Both the position numbers and the translations under genes were made by a program. Below are positions 1 to 11,927 of a stretch of DNA of 64,000 nucleotides, in pieces. This stretch comes from Chelonoidis abingdonii (Eukaryota > Chordata > Testudines > Testudinidae), in contig NC_133770.1 in assembly GCF_003597395.2 (NCBI RefSeq), positions 207,867,219-207,931,218 on the forward strand, in the 5' to 3' direction. The notes under the pieces are model-generated. The model saw nothing but the letters and a program-made list of their open reading frames with translations, did not search any database and was not told the origin of the DNA. How positions within the stretch are numbered: the first letter of the stretch is position 1; every line of letters begins with the position of its first letter.

Positions 1-2229
1 ACTACTTAATAAACCCCTTTAAATGGAGAAATAAAAAATGTTTCCTTTCTGCTCTCAGAAGGATTCGCATAAACCAGTGATTTAGAAGAACAAAGGGGAT
101 GGTTTATCTTGGCTAGACGTTTCATATGCCATCCACATCTCATTAATTCTCTTTATACTCACATATAGTATAAGAGAAGTGATGTATCAAGGCAAAGAAA
201 GAATTAAAAAGGAAATGCCCCCAAGGCCTTGGAGAGGGGAAAAGATGGTAATTCCACCCTCCCCTTAAGTAGCTTTTCTCTCAGGAATGTCAGTTTTCAA
301 AAAAGTGTGTAGGGTGGGAGGAAGATAAGTAACCCCAAATCCCTGAAAGACCACCTTTCTAGACCCCAGATTAAAAAAGAAAAAGTTTCTTAACAGACCA
401 CCCTGTTACACCAGCTCTCTTCAGAATATTGTGCTCTGTGGGGTTTCCTAAATCCATCTACATCATTAGAATGGTCTCCAGGATAAACAATGAGGTAACC
501 TTATTAATGTTATAGTTCCTCTCCTTCAAGTCCCTTATTTAAAACATACTATTTCAAGGAGGCCTATAAACCCCAGTCCATTCACCCTCCCCCATCTCCC
601 AGCTGAGGTGCTCACTAATTTTATTTACTGAATAAGAGACTGATTCAAAGCCCACTGAAGTCAGTGCAAAGGTTTCCTTTGATTCCAGTTGGCTTTGGAT
701 CCCAAGTGCATTTGAAAAAAATCCTCCAAATTATGGAACACATGCTTAGCTTCTTTCAGTACATCACTTTTCATTACCCCTCTTCTTCACACTTTCTATT
801 TTGATAGACATAATTCTTGTCCTGTAGAGCTTTCAATCGGTCTGTAAAGCACCCAGTACATGCTGGGTCCCATCCAAATAATACAGTTTGCTGCAACTCT
901 AGTTGTACTTGGAGATGGTCCTGAGCTACAAAGTTTGCATCTGGATTCAAACTTCTTCAAAGTTGAGGGAGTAGGTGTTTGGAGTTGGCGTTTTGGTTCC
1001 AGATTCTCTTCAGTTGTGTCTATTCCAAATACTTATTTCCCATCTCAAAGAACACATGAGAATGATGGCTTAATTACACTGTTCCACTTTGTAAAGCCTG
1101 TCTTGTTCTTTGTGGCAATAGCCTTTCCCCTTTCCTTCTTATCCCTTTTAGGAGAGGAAAGGAGTTGTAGATTTCTCATTCTTCCTAAACTGCCATTAGT
1201 TGTTCACAGCAGCAGGGGTTTAAAAAATGCATTTCTCCTAACTAAAGGTAAGGATCTGGCCAGATTTCTTGTTATATATAAAAGATCTTGTGATAAATGA
1301 AGGGGAGGAGTAGCTCCCTTTTATGGACCCAGCCAGCCAGTTAACTATAAAATCCCTCTTAGTAGCTGTTCTCTATTTGCTTTACCTGTAAAGTGTTAAA
1401 AGTCACACTGCGATGCATAGGTAAAAGGAAGTGAGTGGGCACCTGGCCAAAAGAGCCAATGGGAAGGCTAGAACTTTTTAAAATTGAAACAAAACTCCCT
1501 TTTTGTCTATATGTAGTTTATTCTCAGGGAGAAGCAGACAGGGAGCAGCGATGCTGTAAGAAGCTTTGGACCATGTATGAGAAATCATCAGTATCATACT
1601 TAGCAACTACTCATCTAAAACCCCACATATGTAAGTAGATTAGGAAATGTCTAGAAAGACATGATTAGGTTTATCTCTCTTATTTTTTTATGGCTTGTGG
1701 ATTCCTCTGTGCTAACCCCAGGTGCTTTTGTTTCGCTTGTAACCTTTAAGCTGGACCTCAAGAGAGCTATTTTTTATGTTCTTTTTAAATCTAGCAATAG
1801 CCTGAGTTTTCAGATGTATTTTTCTTTCTTTCTTTTTTAATAAAATTTACCTTTTTCAAGAACAGGATTGGAGTTCCATGTCTTAAGAGGTTTGTGCACT
1901 TTTTTTTATTAGTTGGTGACAACAGCTGATTTTCCTTTTTTTTTTTTTTTTTTTTTTTCCCCTTTTTTCTCTTTCTCAGCTCTTCCCTGGAGGGCGTGGT
2001 GGTGGTGAAGGGAATTCCTTCCTGTGGAGTACCCTCAAGCCCTAAATGCACCTTCTTGGGTTCTCAAAGGGGTTTTGCACTTAGGTGGTGGCAGCATCTA
2101 CCCATCTAAGGTCAAAGAAAAGCTGTAACCTTGGGAGTTTAATACAAACTGGGAGTGGCAAGTATTAATTTTTAGAGTACTTGTAGGCCCCTACCTTCTG
2201 CACTTAAAGTGCCAGAGTGGGGAATAAGC
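1..2229. other. AT-rich non-coding stretch
   Basis: No exon, RNA gene or mobile element that I recognise. The longest open frame (146 codons from 860) has no domain-like composition and no splice context, so I treat it as chance. A T run lies at about 1936-1958. Confidence 0.6.
1936..1958. repeat. poly-T tract
   Basis: More than 20 consecutive T, ending in a C-rich stretch. It may be the A-tail of a minus-strand retrocopy, but no body is recognisable beside it. Confidence 0.8.
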
Positions 2230-3290
2230 CTTAACAGATCTTTTCAAACTATAACTGGCTGAAAGACCATACTCAAAAAGCAGTTATCAATGGTTCACTG
2301 TCAAACTGGAAGGACATATTTAGCGGGGCCCACAGAGGTTTGTCCCGGGTCTGGTACTAGTTAATATTTTCATTAATGACTTGGATAATGGAATGGGAAG
2401 TGTGCTTATAAAATCTGCAGATGATGCCATGCTGGGAGGGATTGCAAGCACTTTGGCAGACAGGATTAGAATTCAAAAGGACCTTCACAAATTAGAGAAT
2501 TGATCTGAAATCAACAAGATCAAATTCTATAAAGACAAGGGCAAAGTAGTTCGCATAGGAAGGAAAAATCAAAGACACAGCTTCAAAATGGGGACTAACT
2601 GGCTAAGCGGTAGTACTGCTGCAAAGAATCTGGGGTTATAGTGAACACAAATTGAATGAGTCAAGAATGTGATGCAGTTGTGAAAATGGCAAATATGATT
2701 TTGGGGTGCATTAACAGTAGTGTTGCATGCAAGACATGGGAGCTAATTATTCCATTCTAATTGACTTTGGGGAAGCTTCAGCTGGAAAGTTGTCCCATTC
2801 TGGGTGCTATGCTCTAGGAAGGACGTGGACAGACTGGAAAGAGTCCAGAGGAGAGCAACAAAAATGATAAAATTAGAAAACATGGCCTATGGGGAAAGGT
2901 TAAAACAACTTAGAGGTCTAGTCTTCAGAAAAGGAGACTGAGGAAGGACTGGATAAGTCTTCAAATATCTTAAGGGCTTACATAAAGGGGATAGGGCTCA
3001 ATTGTTCTCCATTTCTTCGGAAGGTAGGACAAGAAGTAATCTGCAGCAACGGAGGCTTAGGTTAAATGCTAGGAATAGCCTTTGAACTAGAAGGATAGTT
3101 GCCTAGTAGAATAGATTGCAAAAGGAGGTTGTGGAATGCCCATCACTGGTGGCTTTTAAGAACAGGTTGCACAAACACTGTCAGGGATGGTAGTTATACT
3201 TGGTCCTACCTCAAAGTGGGGGACTGGACTAGGTGACCTCTCTAGGTCCCTCCCAGCTCTACATTTTTGTGATTCTATGAAAATTTTTAA
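2230..3290 (+). mobile_element. CR1 LINE, 3' fragment (RT core to 3' end)
   Basis: Broken reading frames encode the end of a CR1 ORF2. Near 2375 the frame reads like INDLDNGM, which precedes the RT active site, and the following bases give a damaged copy of the F-x-DD box (sadDAML-like). From 2830 the CR1 thumb/C-terminal phrase [15 protein letters not shown] is recognisable in the DNA (acagactggaaagagtcc). The 3' end carries the CR1 signature: a 'ggactaggtgacctc' motif at about 3225 and 'gattctatga' at about 3271. Many stops and frameshifts make it a dead, 5'-truncated copy. CR1 moves by target-primed reverse transcription and is usually 5' truncated, which fits. Confidence 0.85.
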
Positions 3291-3339
3291 TTTTGTTTAC
3301 ATTTGTTTACATGTTTTGGTGCATTTGTATTTAAAAAAT

Positions 3340-3560
3340 AAGAATATGGTTTTAGATTATCATGCCAGAAGAATGGCACGAAACGAGTGCAGGAAAAGTT
3401 TAGGCTCAACAAGAATATAAGGTTCTTATTTCAGCAAATTAGGAAATGAAACAGGCTACCAAAGCAAGTGGCTGAAGGCATTATTACTGCAGTTTGTGAA
3501 GACCATGCTAGAAAACACATGAGAGGGAATGATTTATGGAGCAGTCCTGCAAAATGCAGC
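3340..3560 (+). mobile_element. possible second, older CR1-like 3' fragment
   Basis: The wording around 3420-3475 (aaggttctt...aatgaaacaggctaccaaag...gtggctgaaggca) resembles the CR1 C-terminal region in which a retrotransposon frame encodes N-R-L-P-x-x-V-A-E. It is short and diverged, so this is only suggestive. Confidence 0.35.
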
Positions 3561-3618
3561 AGTTCAGAAAGAATCACCCAAGTAACGTTTGATGCCCTTT
3601 TTGTTTATTTCAGCCTGG

Positions 3619-3685
3619 GCCAAATCCTGATCCTATTGAAGTCAATGATGAAACTACCACTGAGTTCTGTAAAACCGGGATTTGG
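3619..3685. repeat. short palindromic dispersed repeat, diverged copy
   Basis: The arms are ccaaatcctgat and a matching cgggatttgg, with 'attgaagtcaatga' in the middle. It belongs with the better copies at 20091-20158 and 56595-56661. Confidence 0.45.
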
Positions 3686-3689
3686 ATCC

Positions 3690-4955
3690 CTGAATTTGGC
3701 CTGGCCCATCTGTGGAAATATCACAATACCATGAGAGTTTATTCTCTAAGGTCACTGGCACAGGGCCACTGACTCTAATAACCTATGGGCCAGTGCAGCA
3801 GTTCAGTCCACAATGCCGGCCTTGTTTTATGGCTGCTTATAGTATCACACTTGGATTTGTTACAACGTGCAACTGTTTTGACCCAGGGACCATATTTTAA
3901 TTAATGATTTTAGAAAATAGTTTTCAACTCTGAAATAAATTGTCTTAAAATGTATGCTTAAGTCATAGGTATAATGTTGATCATTAAAGGCAAATGCCCT
4001 TAGTAGAAATCCAGAGTAGGTGAAAGCATCAGAGTGCACGAGGCCAGTTAGTGACATCTGTTAGATAGCTGCTTTTAATATATTCTGAAATAATTGAATC
4101 TGTTCCTTCAGAAAACAAAAGCCATCCTCCAATAACAGTTATATGTTAACTTTAAAACACAATCATGTTTCCGCAAGCAGCTGAAACCCAGCCTTGATTG
4201 TAGATGCGTGTGGTGGTCTGGCAACTGATAGAGCAAATGGAAATGGTCCTGTAACTCCAGTAGATATCAGTTAATAAATTAGTAATGGGAAAAAGTTCTC
4301 GGGGAGTAATTTCATTCACTCGGGACAAGTATCTAGGTTACAAACTGGAACAACATTAAAATAACTTGTTTTAGTCCTGGATTTAGTGAAAATAAGAACC
4401 GATCACAACAACCCAGGCTGTGATCGATACACAGAGATAGAAAAATGCTGATCTCCAAGCGTATGGCAGTTAGAAGCTAAAAAAAATTCATATGTTTCTT
4501 AATATGTGTGTTCGAAGAGTAATCAGAGAACCCATTTATCACTGCTTCAGTACTCTTGTGACACCAGAGTTAGTATTTTGTTGCTGATTCTGTTATTGAC
4601 TTAATTTTTCAGAGAATTTGACAATGAAAAATTGTTCCAGGGTGAAACATATCAAAAAGTTCTAATCTTGCTTCCACTGAAGTGAACAGCAAAACTCTCA
4701 TTGTCTTCAGGACTGGAACCAAAGTTTGTCAGTGTGGGGGAGCAAATTCTCACCTAGCAGAGAGTCAGACTGATGATCTTTTAAAGTTATTTTATCTAGG
4801 TACCTGCATTTGTATGTGATCTATTATAGCTATAATTTAATTTGAAAATAACAAAAGGGGTGAATAAGTGTTGTGAGATCCACATTTGAGAACAACAATC
4901 ACAGCCTCCTGACCCTCTGTAGTTCTGCGTAGGTTCTTATACTGCTCTTATCACC
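3690..4955. other. AT-rich non-coding stretch
   Basis: Nothing recognised. Only short chance open frames are present. Confidence 0.55.
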
Positions 4956-4959
4956 ATAG

Positions 4960-5587
4960 GTGAGAGACCCAAACCAGTAGGGTACAGGAGTCTGGTAGAG
5001 GGCAAATATACTGGTCACTGAGTGACCAGTTTTCTGTTCCCTGAGTGACCAGAGCAGGGGCTGCACTAGAGTAATCAGGAACCTGCTAGAACCAATTAAG
5101 GCAGACAGGCTAATTAGAACACCTGCAGCCAATCAAGGCAGGCAATTCAGGGCACGCAGGTTTAAAAAGGACTCACTCCAGCAAGTGGGAGACCAGAGGA
5201 GGAAAGTAGTGTGTGAGGAGTGGGAGCCAAGAGCCCAAAGAGATGAAGTGAACGCTCCGCTGGCCACCCTCACAGCAGTACAAGCGCTATCAGCACACCG
5301 GCAGAAGTCCTGTGGTTGAGATAAAAAGTTTTGGAGGAGGCCATGGGGAAGTAGCCCAGGGAGTTGTAGTTGTCATGCAGCTGTTACAGGAGGCACTATA
5401 GACAGCTGCAATCCACAGGGCCCTGGGCTGGAACCCGGAGTAGAGGGCGGGCCTGGGTTTCCCCCAAACCTCCCAACTCCTGATTAGACACAGGAGGAGC
5501 TGACCCAGACTGTGGGGAAGATCACTGAGGTAAGCAAATCTGCCATAAGGGCAGGACCCACCAAGGTAGAGGAGGAACTTTGTCACA
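4960..5587. mobile_element. probable solo LTR of a Gypsy-like LTR retrotransposon
   Basis: The right end reads TTTGTCACA and the left end begins gtgagagaccc, a damaged mirror of it, so the ends follow the TG...CA rule of LTRs. Flanks give an imperfect 5-bp TSD (catag at 4955-4959, tatag at 5588-5592). Inside, 'tttaaaaa' at about 5161 is a plausible promoter box followed by GC-richer sequence. The sequence resembles a family I remember from turtle genomes, with the phrase 'ggaggccatggggaag' at about 5336. No coding sequence follows, so it is best read as a solo LTR. The class assignment (Gypsy rather than ERV) rests on memory and on the 5-bp TSD. Confidence 0.55.
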
Positions 5588-6078
5588 TATAGTATTGGAG
5601 CACCTTCCAGTAGTGTATTAAGTGACGTGACTAACATCTGTCACATGTGGTTCTCTCTTTTTTCCAGAGGGAGAATTGTATATGCAGTATAGTGTTCTAT
5701 TTTTGGTAGTTTTTTTTGTTCTTTTTTTATAAGTACATGCTACTATGTGTTAGAGAAGGCAAGGTTGTACTTAAAGTGGAAGGTGGTGAGGTTTGTGATG
5801 GCCCTTAGTTCCCAGGGGATGAATGGTACTACAGGCCACTGCTACTACATATGGCTTCAGCTAGATCCCCTCAAGGAAAGCTTAGGAGCTGGGATCAGAA
5901 TCTGGCTCCAGTTTGGTGTGATGAAGCAGGAGGTGGGAATATATCAAATACAAATATACTTGTCTTCACTACCACAGTGCAGAATGCTGATGATGATTTC
6001 TCTTTTTAAAAGATGAAGGATTAAAGGCTGAAAAGAACAGCAGTGTTTTACATGCCAGAAAGCAGAACTGAGGAATCC
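5588..6078. other. non-coding stretch
   Basis: Nothing recognised. A T-rich patch lies at 5700-5732. Confidence 0.5.
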
Positions 6079-6081
6079 TCA

Positions 6082-6330
6082 GGCCTGGTCTACACTGGTG
6101 TGTGTGTGTGTCGATGTAAGATATGCAACTTCAGCTACAGGAACAGCGCATCGGAAGTCGACATATCTTATTTTGACTTATCTCCTGTCCTCATGGCGTG
6201 GGATCGACGGCCACAGCTCCCCCGTCGACTCCGCTTCTGCTGCTTGCCCTGATGGAATTCTGGAATCGACGGGAGCGTGTTCGGGGATCGATCGCTACCT
6301 GCCGATCCAGCGGGTAGTCTGGATGTACCC
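6082..6330. mobile_element. Harbinger-like MITE
   Basis: The element begins ggcctggtctacact and ends agtctggatgtaccc, which are partly complementary terminal inverted repeats (TIRs). The flanking trinucleotide tca occurs on both sides (6079-6081 and 6331-6333), as expected for the 3-bp TSD of PIF/Harbinger elements, although TWA is the usual form. The GT run at 6098-6112 and the recurring 'tcgac' motifs inside match a turtle-type MITE family known to me. At 249 bp with no frame of its own, it is non-autonomous. Confidence 0.6.
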
Positions 6331-6333
6331 TCA

Positions 6334-6425
6334 GATATTACTGCTACTATTTGTATTACTATAGTGCCTAGGAGCTCTAGTGAAGAACCAGAACTCCATT
6401 GTGCTAGGACAAAGACATGGGAGCC
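6334..6425. repeat. old L2/SINE-type tail fragment
   Basis: The stretch 'tattactatagtgcctagg' followed by 'ccattgtgctagg' at about 6397 resembles an ancient amniote LINE2/SINE tail in which 'gtagcgcctag' and 'cattgtgctaggcgct' occur. Short and diverged. Confidence 0.4.
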
Positions 6426-7790
6426 CTTTGTGCATTCATATGCAAAGTGGTAGAATTTGCTACTCCTTCTTTTGCTCTAAGCTAAAATTTTCAAACACAA
6501 GCTGTCTAAAATTAGTCAGCTAAAACTGTATTTAGTTATTTAAGTAGCTGGTTTCATCTGGAGCTGCAAGTGTCAGCACTTATGAAAATCAGGCCACTTT
6601 GACTGAGGTACATAAATATAGATCTAGATGCTTAGCTTTATGCATCCATCTTTCAAATGTTTGAGTCTCGTTTCCCTGTTATCCTCTGCCCATTAGTAAG
6701 GCCTTTGACTCACCAGCAGTGCTGCTTAAGTTACCTCCTTCATGACAGAAACCTCACAGTTCCCTGACACCACTGTTCCTACTCATCGGACCTGACACTG
6801 AACACCCTGGAACTGAATAGTCCCCATATCTCACTTTGCCTATAAAATTCCTCCAATACTCTTCATATTCTACTTCACCTTTGTACTTTCCTGGTTCCCT
6901 CAGTTTCTGCTCACTCACCTTCAGTTCACCAGGCCAGAGGTCATTCCCCTTTGTCCCACCACCTTCACTATCCTGTCATGTGTCCACATGTGCTCCTGGT
7001 TCCAACACATAGTACAGGTCCTATAGCCATTTGATCCTATAAGGTTGCTTATCTCTCAACACAGCTATTGGTCTTTTGCTGTGAAATGAAACATTGAGGC
7101 TGTGGCTATGGGACTTTCAGTGCTTTGGGAGATTGCTTACTGGGAACCTCTGTGAATGGGAAGTCAGCCAGATCCTGTTATTTGAGACATGGCACAGGGG
7201 CATATTTTTTGTATAAACTACTTTAAATGTAAAATCATTTTGGCAAAAGCCAGATTTTCTCATGTTATAAAAACAGTATTTTAAAAAAAGACTTTTATTC
7301 ACTTTCCTCTTTAAAAAAAATTGTTGCTTTTTACCATCAAAGCTCTTCATATTTCTCAGGGAAGCAGCTAAGAAGATATTGAGTGTAATTCATCTGGATC
7401 CATTGCTGTTTTAACTATTACCAGTTTCAAATGTTGAATGCTCTGGTCACTTTAATGAGGGACATGTATAACATTTTCATTTTTTTATTCTTGGCTAAAA
7501 TTATAAGAGGACTATCAATCCCTATGTGTAAAGAAATTATTTGAAAACACATGCTGCAGTATTTTACAGTACTGGAATAAAATATTTTACCATTCAATAT
7601 AATATGTAACATATTAATAATACAATATTCTACAGTAATCTAAGATAAAATGAGACCCAGCGGGGGCAATGATGTATTGACAATATTTCAATAATGGGCT
7701 CCTACAACAACTTTTTTTACAAACCAAAGGGGAAAAAATCTATATACCATAGGGATGTATGCTGTAGAGGACAGATGAGGGATTGGGGAA
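6426..7790. other. non-coding stretch
   Basis: No gene, RNA or repeat recognised. Composition moves from moderately C-rich (6660-7020) to AT-rich. Confidence 0.5.
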
Positions 7791-7794
7791 AATC

Positions 7795-7900
7795 AATTAA
7801 TTTCCCCCCTCCTACTTTATCTTAACCTTGACTGATACTGGATTAGATGGACCATTGATCTGTTCTGGGATGACAATTCCTATGTTCTTATATACTAAGT
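7795..7900 (+). mobile_element. CR1 3' tail fragment
   Basis: The run 'ggattagatggaccattga' followed by 'caattcctatgttctta' is the extreme 3' end of a CR1 subfamily. Only about 100 bp remain. Confidence 0.65.
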
Positions 7901-7931
7901 AGTTCAGTTTTTATAATAGTTCATTTCGTGG

Positions 7932-8415
7932 TGTGATGGGGTGAACGCGCCCCACACTGGAGAACTGAGGGTTGAAGAACAGCTCTGAGCCCAGAAGGCC
8001 TCCCCTAGTCACACCTGCTGGACATGCTCACACTGGAGGCAGGTTCAGAAGGGAGCAGCTCAGCTCAGTCTGGACGGACAGACCAGGGGAGCAGTTGTGC
8101 ACTGCAGGCTCATGCAGAGAATCCACTGGGGCTCCATGCGGCTGAGACCAAGCCCATGGAAAAACTGCCCTGGGCCCTTCACCCCACAGAGGCTGCAAAT
8201 GATGGACCATTGCTGATAGAGGAAGATCACCTGAAGTGCGATTGGCAAGAACTCCTGGGGGGAATCCAGAAACAGAAGAGTGGCACCAATGGGGAAACCG
8301 AAGCCAGGGTAGGAAGTGACCCAGGGCGTAGGCATAAGGGTGCGTGCCCAGAGGCCATGTATTTGAGCTGTTTATTCACATGGTCCTGGGTTGGAACGTG
8401 GTAGAGCTGGAAGGA
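7932..8415 (+). mobile_element. LTR-retrotransposon LTR-like fragment
   Basis: It starts with TGTGATGGGGTGAAC, an LTR-type TG start, and is GC-rich compared with both flanks. The sequence through 8400 resembles an LTR family seen repeatedly in turtle genomes. The right end is unclear: I found no CA end with a matching duplication. A 126-codon frame (8024-8404) and an antisense frame lie wholly inside it and look incidental to the base composition. Confidence 0.45.
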
Positions 8416-8548
8416 CCTGAGTTCCTGGGCCCCTAACTCTTGTCACTGGATGACACAGCCAGGTTCAGAGTTCAATCCTTCCAGTGTATGGATACTGCAT
8501 ATAGAATTCACTTAGGTTTTGAGCAAAATCCGAACCCATGTGTACTTT

Positions 8549-9423
8549 TGTCATAAACAGATAGCTAAGGGTTAATGTCTCTTACCTGGAAAGGGTTAAC
8601 AAACAACACCTGACCAGAGGACCAATCAGGAAACAAGATACTTTTCAAATCTTGGTGGAGGGAAGCCTTTGTTTGTGTTTTTTGGGTTTTGCTTTGTTCT
8701 CTCTGAGTCCTGAAAGGGACTAGACGTGCAACCAGGTTTCTTGCCAATCTCCCTGCTACAGTCTCTTATATATTCAGAATAGTGAGTATTAAGTAGAAAG
8801 GCGGTTATAGTCTTTTAATTGTTTTTCTGTATTTGCAACTGTGTATCTGGCTGGTAGAGTTTTAATGTGTATTTGGCTGAAAGTATTTTTAAATTGTATT
8901 TTGCTGGAGGAGGCTTTTTCTCCATTGTCTATAAGCTGAAAGACCCTGTAATATTTACATCTTGTATTACAGAGATTATTTTTTTTTTTCTTTCTTTTTT
9001 TAAAAGTTTTTCTTTTTAAAGACCTTTGATTTTTTCCCTAGTTGAGGCTCAAGGGAATTGAGTATGTACTTACCAGGGAAGTTGTGGGAGACAGGGAGAA
9101 AGAAGGGAGGGGGAAGGGGGAATCCCTTTGTTTAGATTCACAGAGTTGAATCCCAGTGATCTTCCAGGGTAACCCAGGGAGGGAAAGCCTAGGAGAGGCA
9201 CTAGTGAGGGAAAGAGTTTACTTTCCTTGGATTAAGATCCAGGGGGTCTGGCTCTTGGGGGTCCCCAGGGAAGGTTTTGGGGAGACCAGAGTTTATCAGG
9301 CACTCAAAGTCCTGATTGGTGGCAGCGTATCAGATCTAAGCTGGTAATTAAGCTTAGAGGAATTCATGCTAGTACCTCATTTTTGGACTCTAAGGTTCAG
9401 ATTGGGGAAAGAATACTATGACA
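8549..9423. mobile_element. solo LTR with exact 5-bp TSD
   Basis: The left end is TGTCATAAACAG and the right end ACTATGACA, so TGTCAT and ATGACA are perfect inverted ends and satisfy TG...CA. The flanks carry the identical pentamer ACTTT at 8544-8548 and 9424-9428. Length is 875 bp. The interior has T-rich patches (8978-9025) and a purine-rich stretch (9088-9120). No gag or pol remains lie beside it, so it is a solo LTR left by recombination. The 5-bp TSD fits Gypsy or class III ERV types; I cannot decide between them. An internal 'cttatatatt' at about 8765 could be a promoter element. Confidence 0.8.
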
Positions 9424-9735
9424 ACTTTTAACATCCACTCCTATTAAATGATCCTGCAAGCTGCAAGCCCACTACTTAGTTTATTATATATTAAAGTAAC
9501 TATTTACTGTTTGTGTTAACTACTGTTGCTTTTTTAATTTAATTTACTACTTTAGTCACCAGCTTATTCAAAATTGGGTTGGTTTTGGTTTAACAAGTAC
9601 AGATTAAAAGGACACTGTCAATTCAAATTTGGCCCCAAATTTACATTTTGTAAAAAGCTTGGTTAAAAACCTAAGACTGACAAATATTTACATTATTTAA
9701 AAAACTAATCATAATAGAAATAATTACTGTTAAAG
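9424..9735. other. AT-rich non-coding stretch
   Basis: Nothing recognised. Confidence 0.5.
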
Positions 9736-9739
9736 TTTC

Positions 9740-10550
9740 TTTGCCAGTGCTGCCAACCTGGGAGCACCGAGAACCTGAAGTGAAACTAATGCACAAAAGT
9801 GCGTGGCTCCTGGGCCATCAGGATAAGCCGCTGGTAGGCCGAGATTGTTTGTTTACCTCGAGTGTCTGCAGACACAGAGGTAAACCTAAGTAAACAAAGT
9901 GTCCTGGCATGCCAGCTGCTTACCCTGATGGGCTGGGACAGCAACTGGTGGGGAAATTTTTTGGGGGGGAAGAAGCTCGTAGTCAAGGGAGTAACCCCTG
10001 TGACCACCCTGCACATGACCCCACCCTTAGCCAAGGACTCCCACACTGTCCCCATCCCATCTCATCCCTTCCCACCTTATCTGAGGAGGGCCAGGGGAGG
10101 ATGTCTCTGACCTGGCTGGAGCTGCTCCAACAGGCTGGGCAGCATGGCTGCAGTCTGCTCTGGCTGGCCAGACCAGGCTGCGTGGCTGCAGCATGTTCCA
10201 GCAGGCTGGGCCAGGTGGCACGGCCGCAGTGTGCTCTGGTGGGCAGGGTGATGCGGCCACAGCCTGCTCTGGGGGGCGGGGCCGAGCAGGATGGCTGCAG
10301 CCTGCCAGCCCCGGAGCTGCAGCTGCTTTGTAGGCTGAGGGAAGAGCAGCGTGGCCAGAAGCAAAGAGACTCTGGCCCCGCCTCTTCCCTTCTGTCTCTG
10401 CTGGCTGTGCTGCCTTTCCTTGGTCCCTCTGTTGTAGGGAGGGGCTGTGTCCAACCTCTCCCTCTCTATACCCGTTCATAAGCCAACTCCCTTCTCTGGT
10501 GCTTCCCTTTTTTACTAAAAAAATTCAGCTTATGAACGAGTATATACGGT
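9740..10550. mobile_element. GC-rich palindromic repeat, probable non-autonomous DNA transposon(s)
   Basis: Positions 9816-9937 form a long inverted repeat: ccatcaggataagccgctgg on the left pairs imperfectly with ccagctgcttaccctgatgg on the right, meeting at 'gtgtctgcagacac' (9868-9881). Downstream (10080-10480) is very GC-rich, repeating 'gctctgg' and 'cagcctgctc' phrases. The right end (10470-10552) has two opposed copies of a 'cgttcataag' motif separated by an A/T tract, a terminal structure I recall from a turtle repeat. The long frames here (190 codons on +, 150 and 125 on -) open on both strands at once because of composition and are not genes. It may be two elements side by side. Confidence 0.5.
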
Positions 10551-10650
10551 AATCTTTGTGGGAGGAACCATATCTTCCTGAGTGCTTGTGCAGTGCTTAG
10601 AACAATAGAGCTCCAGTCCTGTTTGGGTCTTTGGGTCCTTTCATGTTATA
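10545..10650 (+). repeat. old L2-type 3' tail fragment
   Basis: The stretch 'gaaccatatcttcctgag' then 'gtgcagtgcttagaacaat' resembles the ancient L2/SINE tail phrase on rank, tail and spacing. Diverged. Confidence 0.4.
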
Positions 10651-10794
10651 AGTAGCAATTTAAACTATGATTTTTAAATTGACAGTTGTCCCTTTAATCA
10701 AGACATTAAAGATCAAAAAGTCTTGGTGGGTTATCATGTACATTCTTCCATCAGTGCAGGGGTGTTTTCTAGTACTTTGGTCCATCTATTTTTT

Positions 10795-10985
10795 ATTGTC
10801 TCAAGCAAGGAGACTTGTATTGCTTCCCTTGGGAGACTCTTCCACAGTCTAATAAATCCTATTACGATTCAGCCTTACTTTCATCCCATTGCCCCTATAC
10901 ACGTAAATAGTTCCTTTCTCAGTACAATGCCTGTTTTATCTCTGGTCAGAAGAAGGGCAAGGAAAGATGATGTTCAGTTAGACCT
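10795..10985 (-). mobile_element. CR1-like 3' end fragment, minus strand
   Basis: The + strand phrase 'cccttgggagactcttccac' followed by 'agtctaataaatcctatta' is the reverse complement of a CR1-family 3' segment. Downstream to 11290 the similarity fades. Confidence 0.5.
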
Positions 10986-11927
10986 ACAGTAGCTCACTAG
11001 TCTTTTTTTTCTTATTGTTTTGCCTTAATTAAGATATTATGGACCACCAAGATCACCTGAACATTGCTCACCTTTAGGGTGCCCTCTTGGCCTATCACCT
11101 TCAAAGTGTTGATCTTTGTGTTTTCCTAGAAGAGTTTTTCTTCCCCCTACTCCCCGTATCTCTTGCTGTACCTGTTCTTGAACTTCTGACCAAAGTTACA
11201 ATTCTCTCTGCTGCTTTTCTAACATTTGTTTGGGATTTATCCCCACTGTTCCCATTGATTGTAATGGGGAATGTCTGACTGTGAATACCACACGACTCTT
11301 TGAAAATGCAGGGGTTAGTATCAATAAAACTATCAAGAGGTTCCCCAAGCCAAACATGGCATTATAAAAGTTTTTAAAATGTACCTAGTCCTTATTCACA
11401 ATGCTGCATTAACACTGAACAAACATTATTTTACAATCAGTTTAGCAACTGGAAAAACTTAGTACTTGGCAAACTGGCAAAGTGTTTGTTTTAGCATTCC
11501 CATGAAAGTGCACTCACAGACTCTGGCCTCTCCCTCCTCAAGCAGCATAAGGCCCCACATCTATTCTCTGGGGCCTAGTCTCCCTCTATGTGATCATGCT
11601 GACTGCAGACTCCTGCCAAGATTAATGGGAGTGAATCTGTTTAGTCAGTCAGAGGACTCTAGTCTCTTCTGTATTTCCCTGGCTGTTTTTTTTCTCCTAC
11701 CTCTTTCACAGTAAGTTTCAGTCATCTGGATGCCAGTCAACTCACACTTCTTTTAAAAACAAGCCAGCTTAAAAGTGCTGCCTCCCAGGAATGCAGTAGA
11801 CACTTGCTGAAAATGACAAAGAAAAAAATAATTAAAACCACGCGCAAGAGCCTTGTTCATTAATTCATAGCAAATACTAATCTGCAAGCAAATTTTGTAT
11901 GAAAAGAAGACAATTTTAAAGACAAGA
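10986..11927. other. non-coding stretch
   Basis: Nothing recognised beyond a possible continuation of the CR1-like piece to about 11290. Confidence 0.5.

Noticed and set aside
860..1300. 146-codon + strand frame as a possible exon
   Set aside because: No recognisable domain, no supporting splice sites, AT-rich composition like its surroundings.
7932..8415. Exact cgtgg repeats at 7927-7931 and about 8396 as a TSD for the LTR-like piece
   Set aside because: The second copy would leave an LTR end without CA, and the phrase looks like part of the element itself.
9909..10481. 190-codon + frame with 150- and 125-codon minus frames
   Set aside because: Open in several frames at once because of GC-rich repetitive sequence; no domain.
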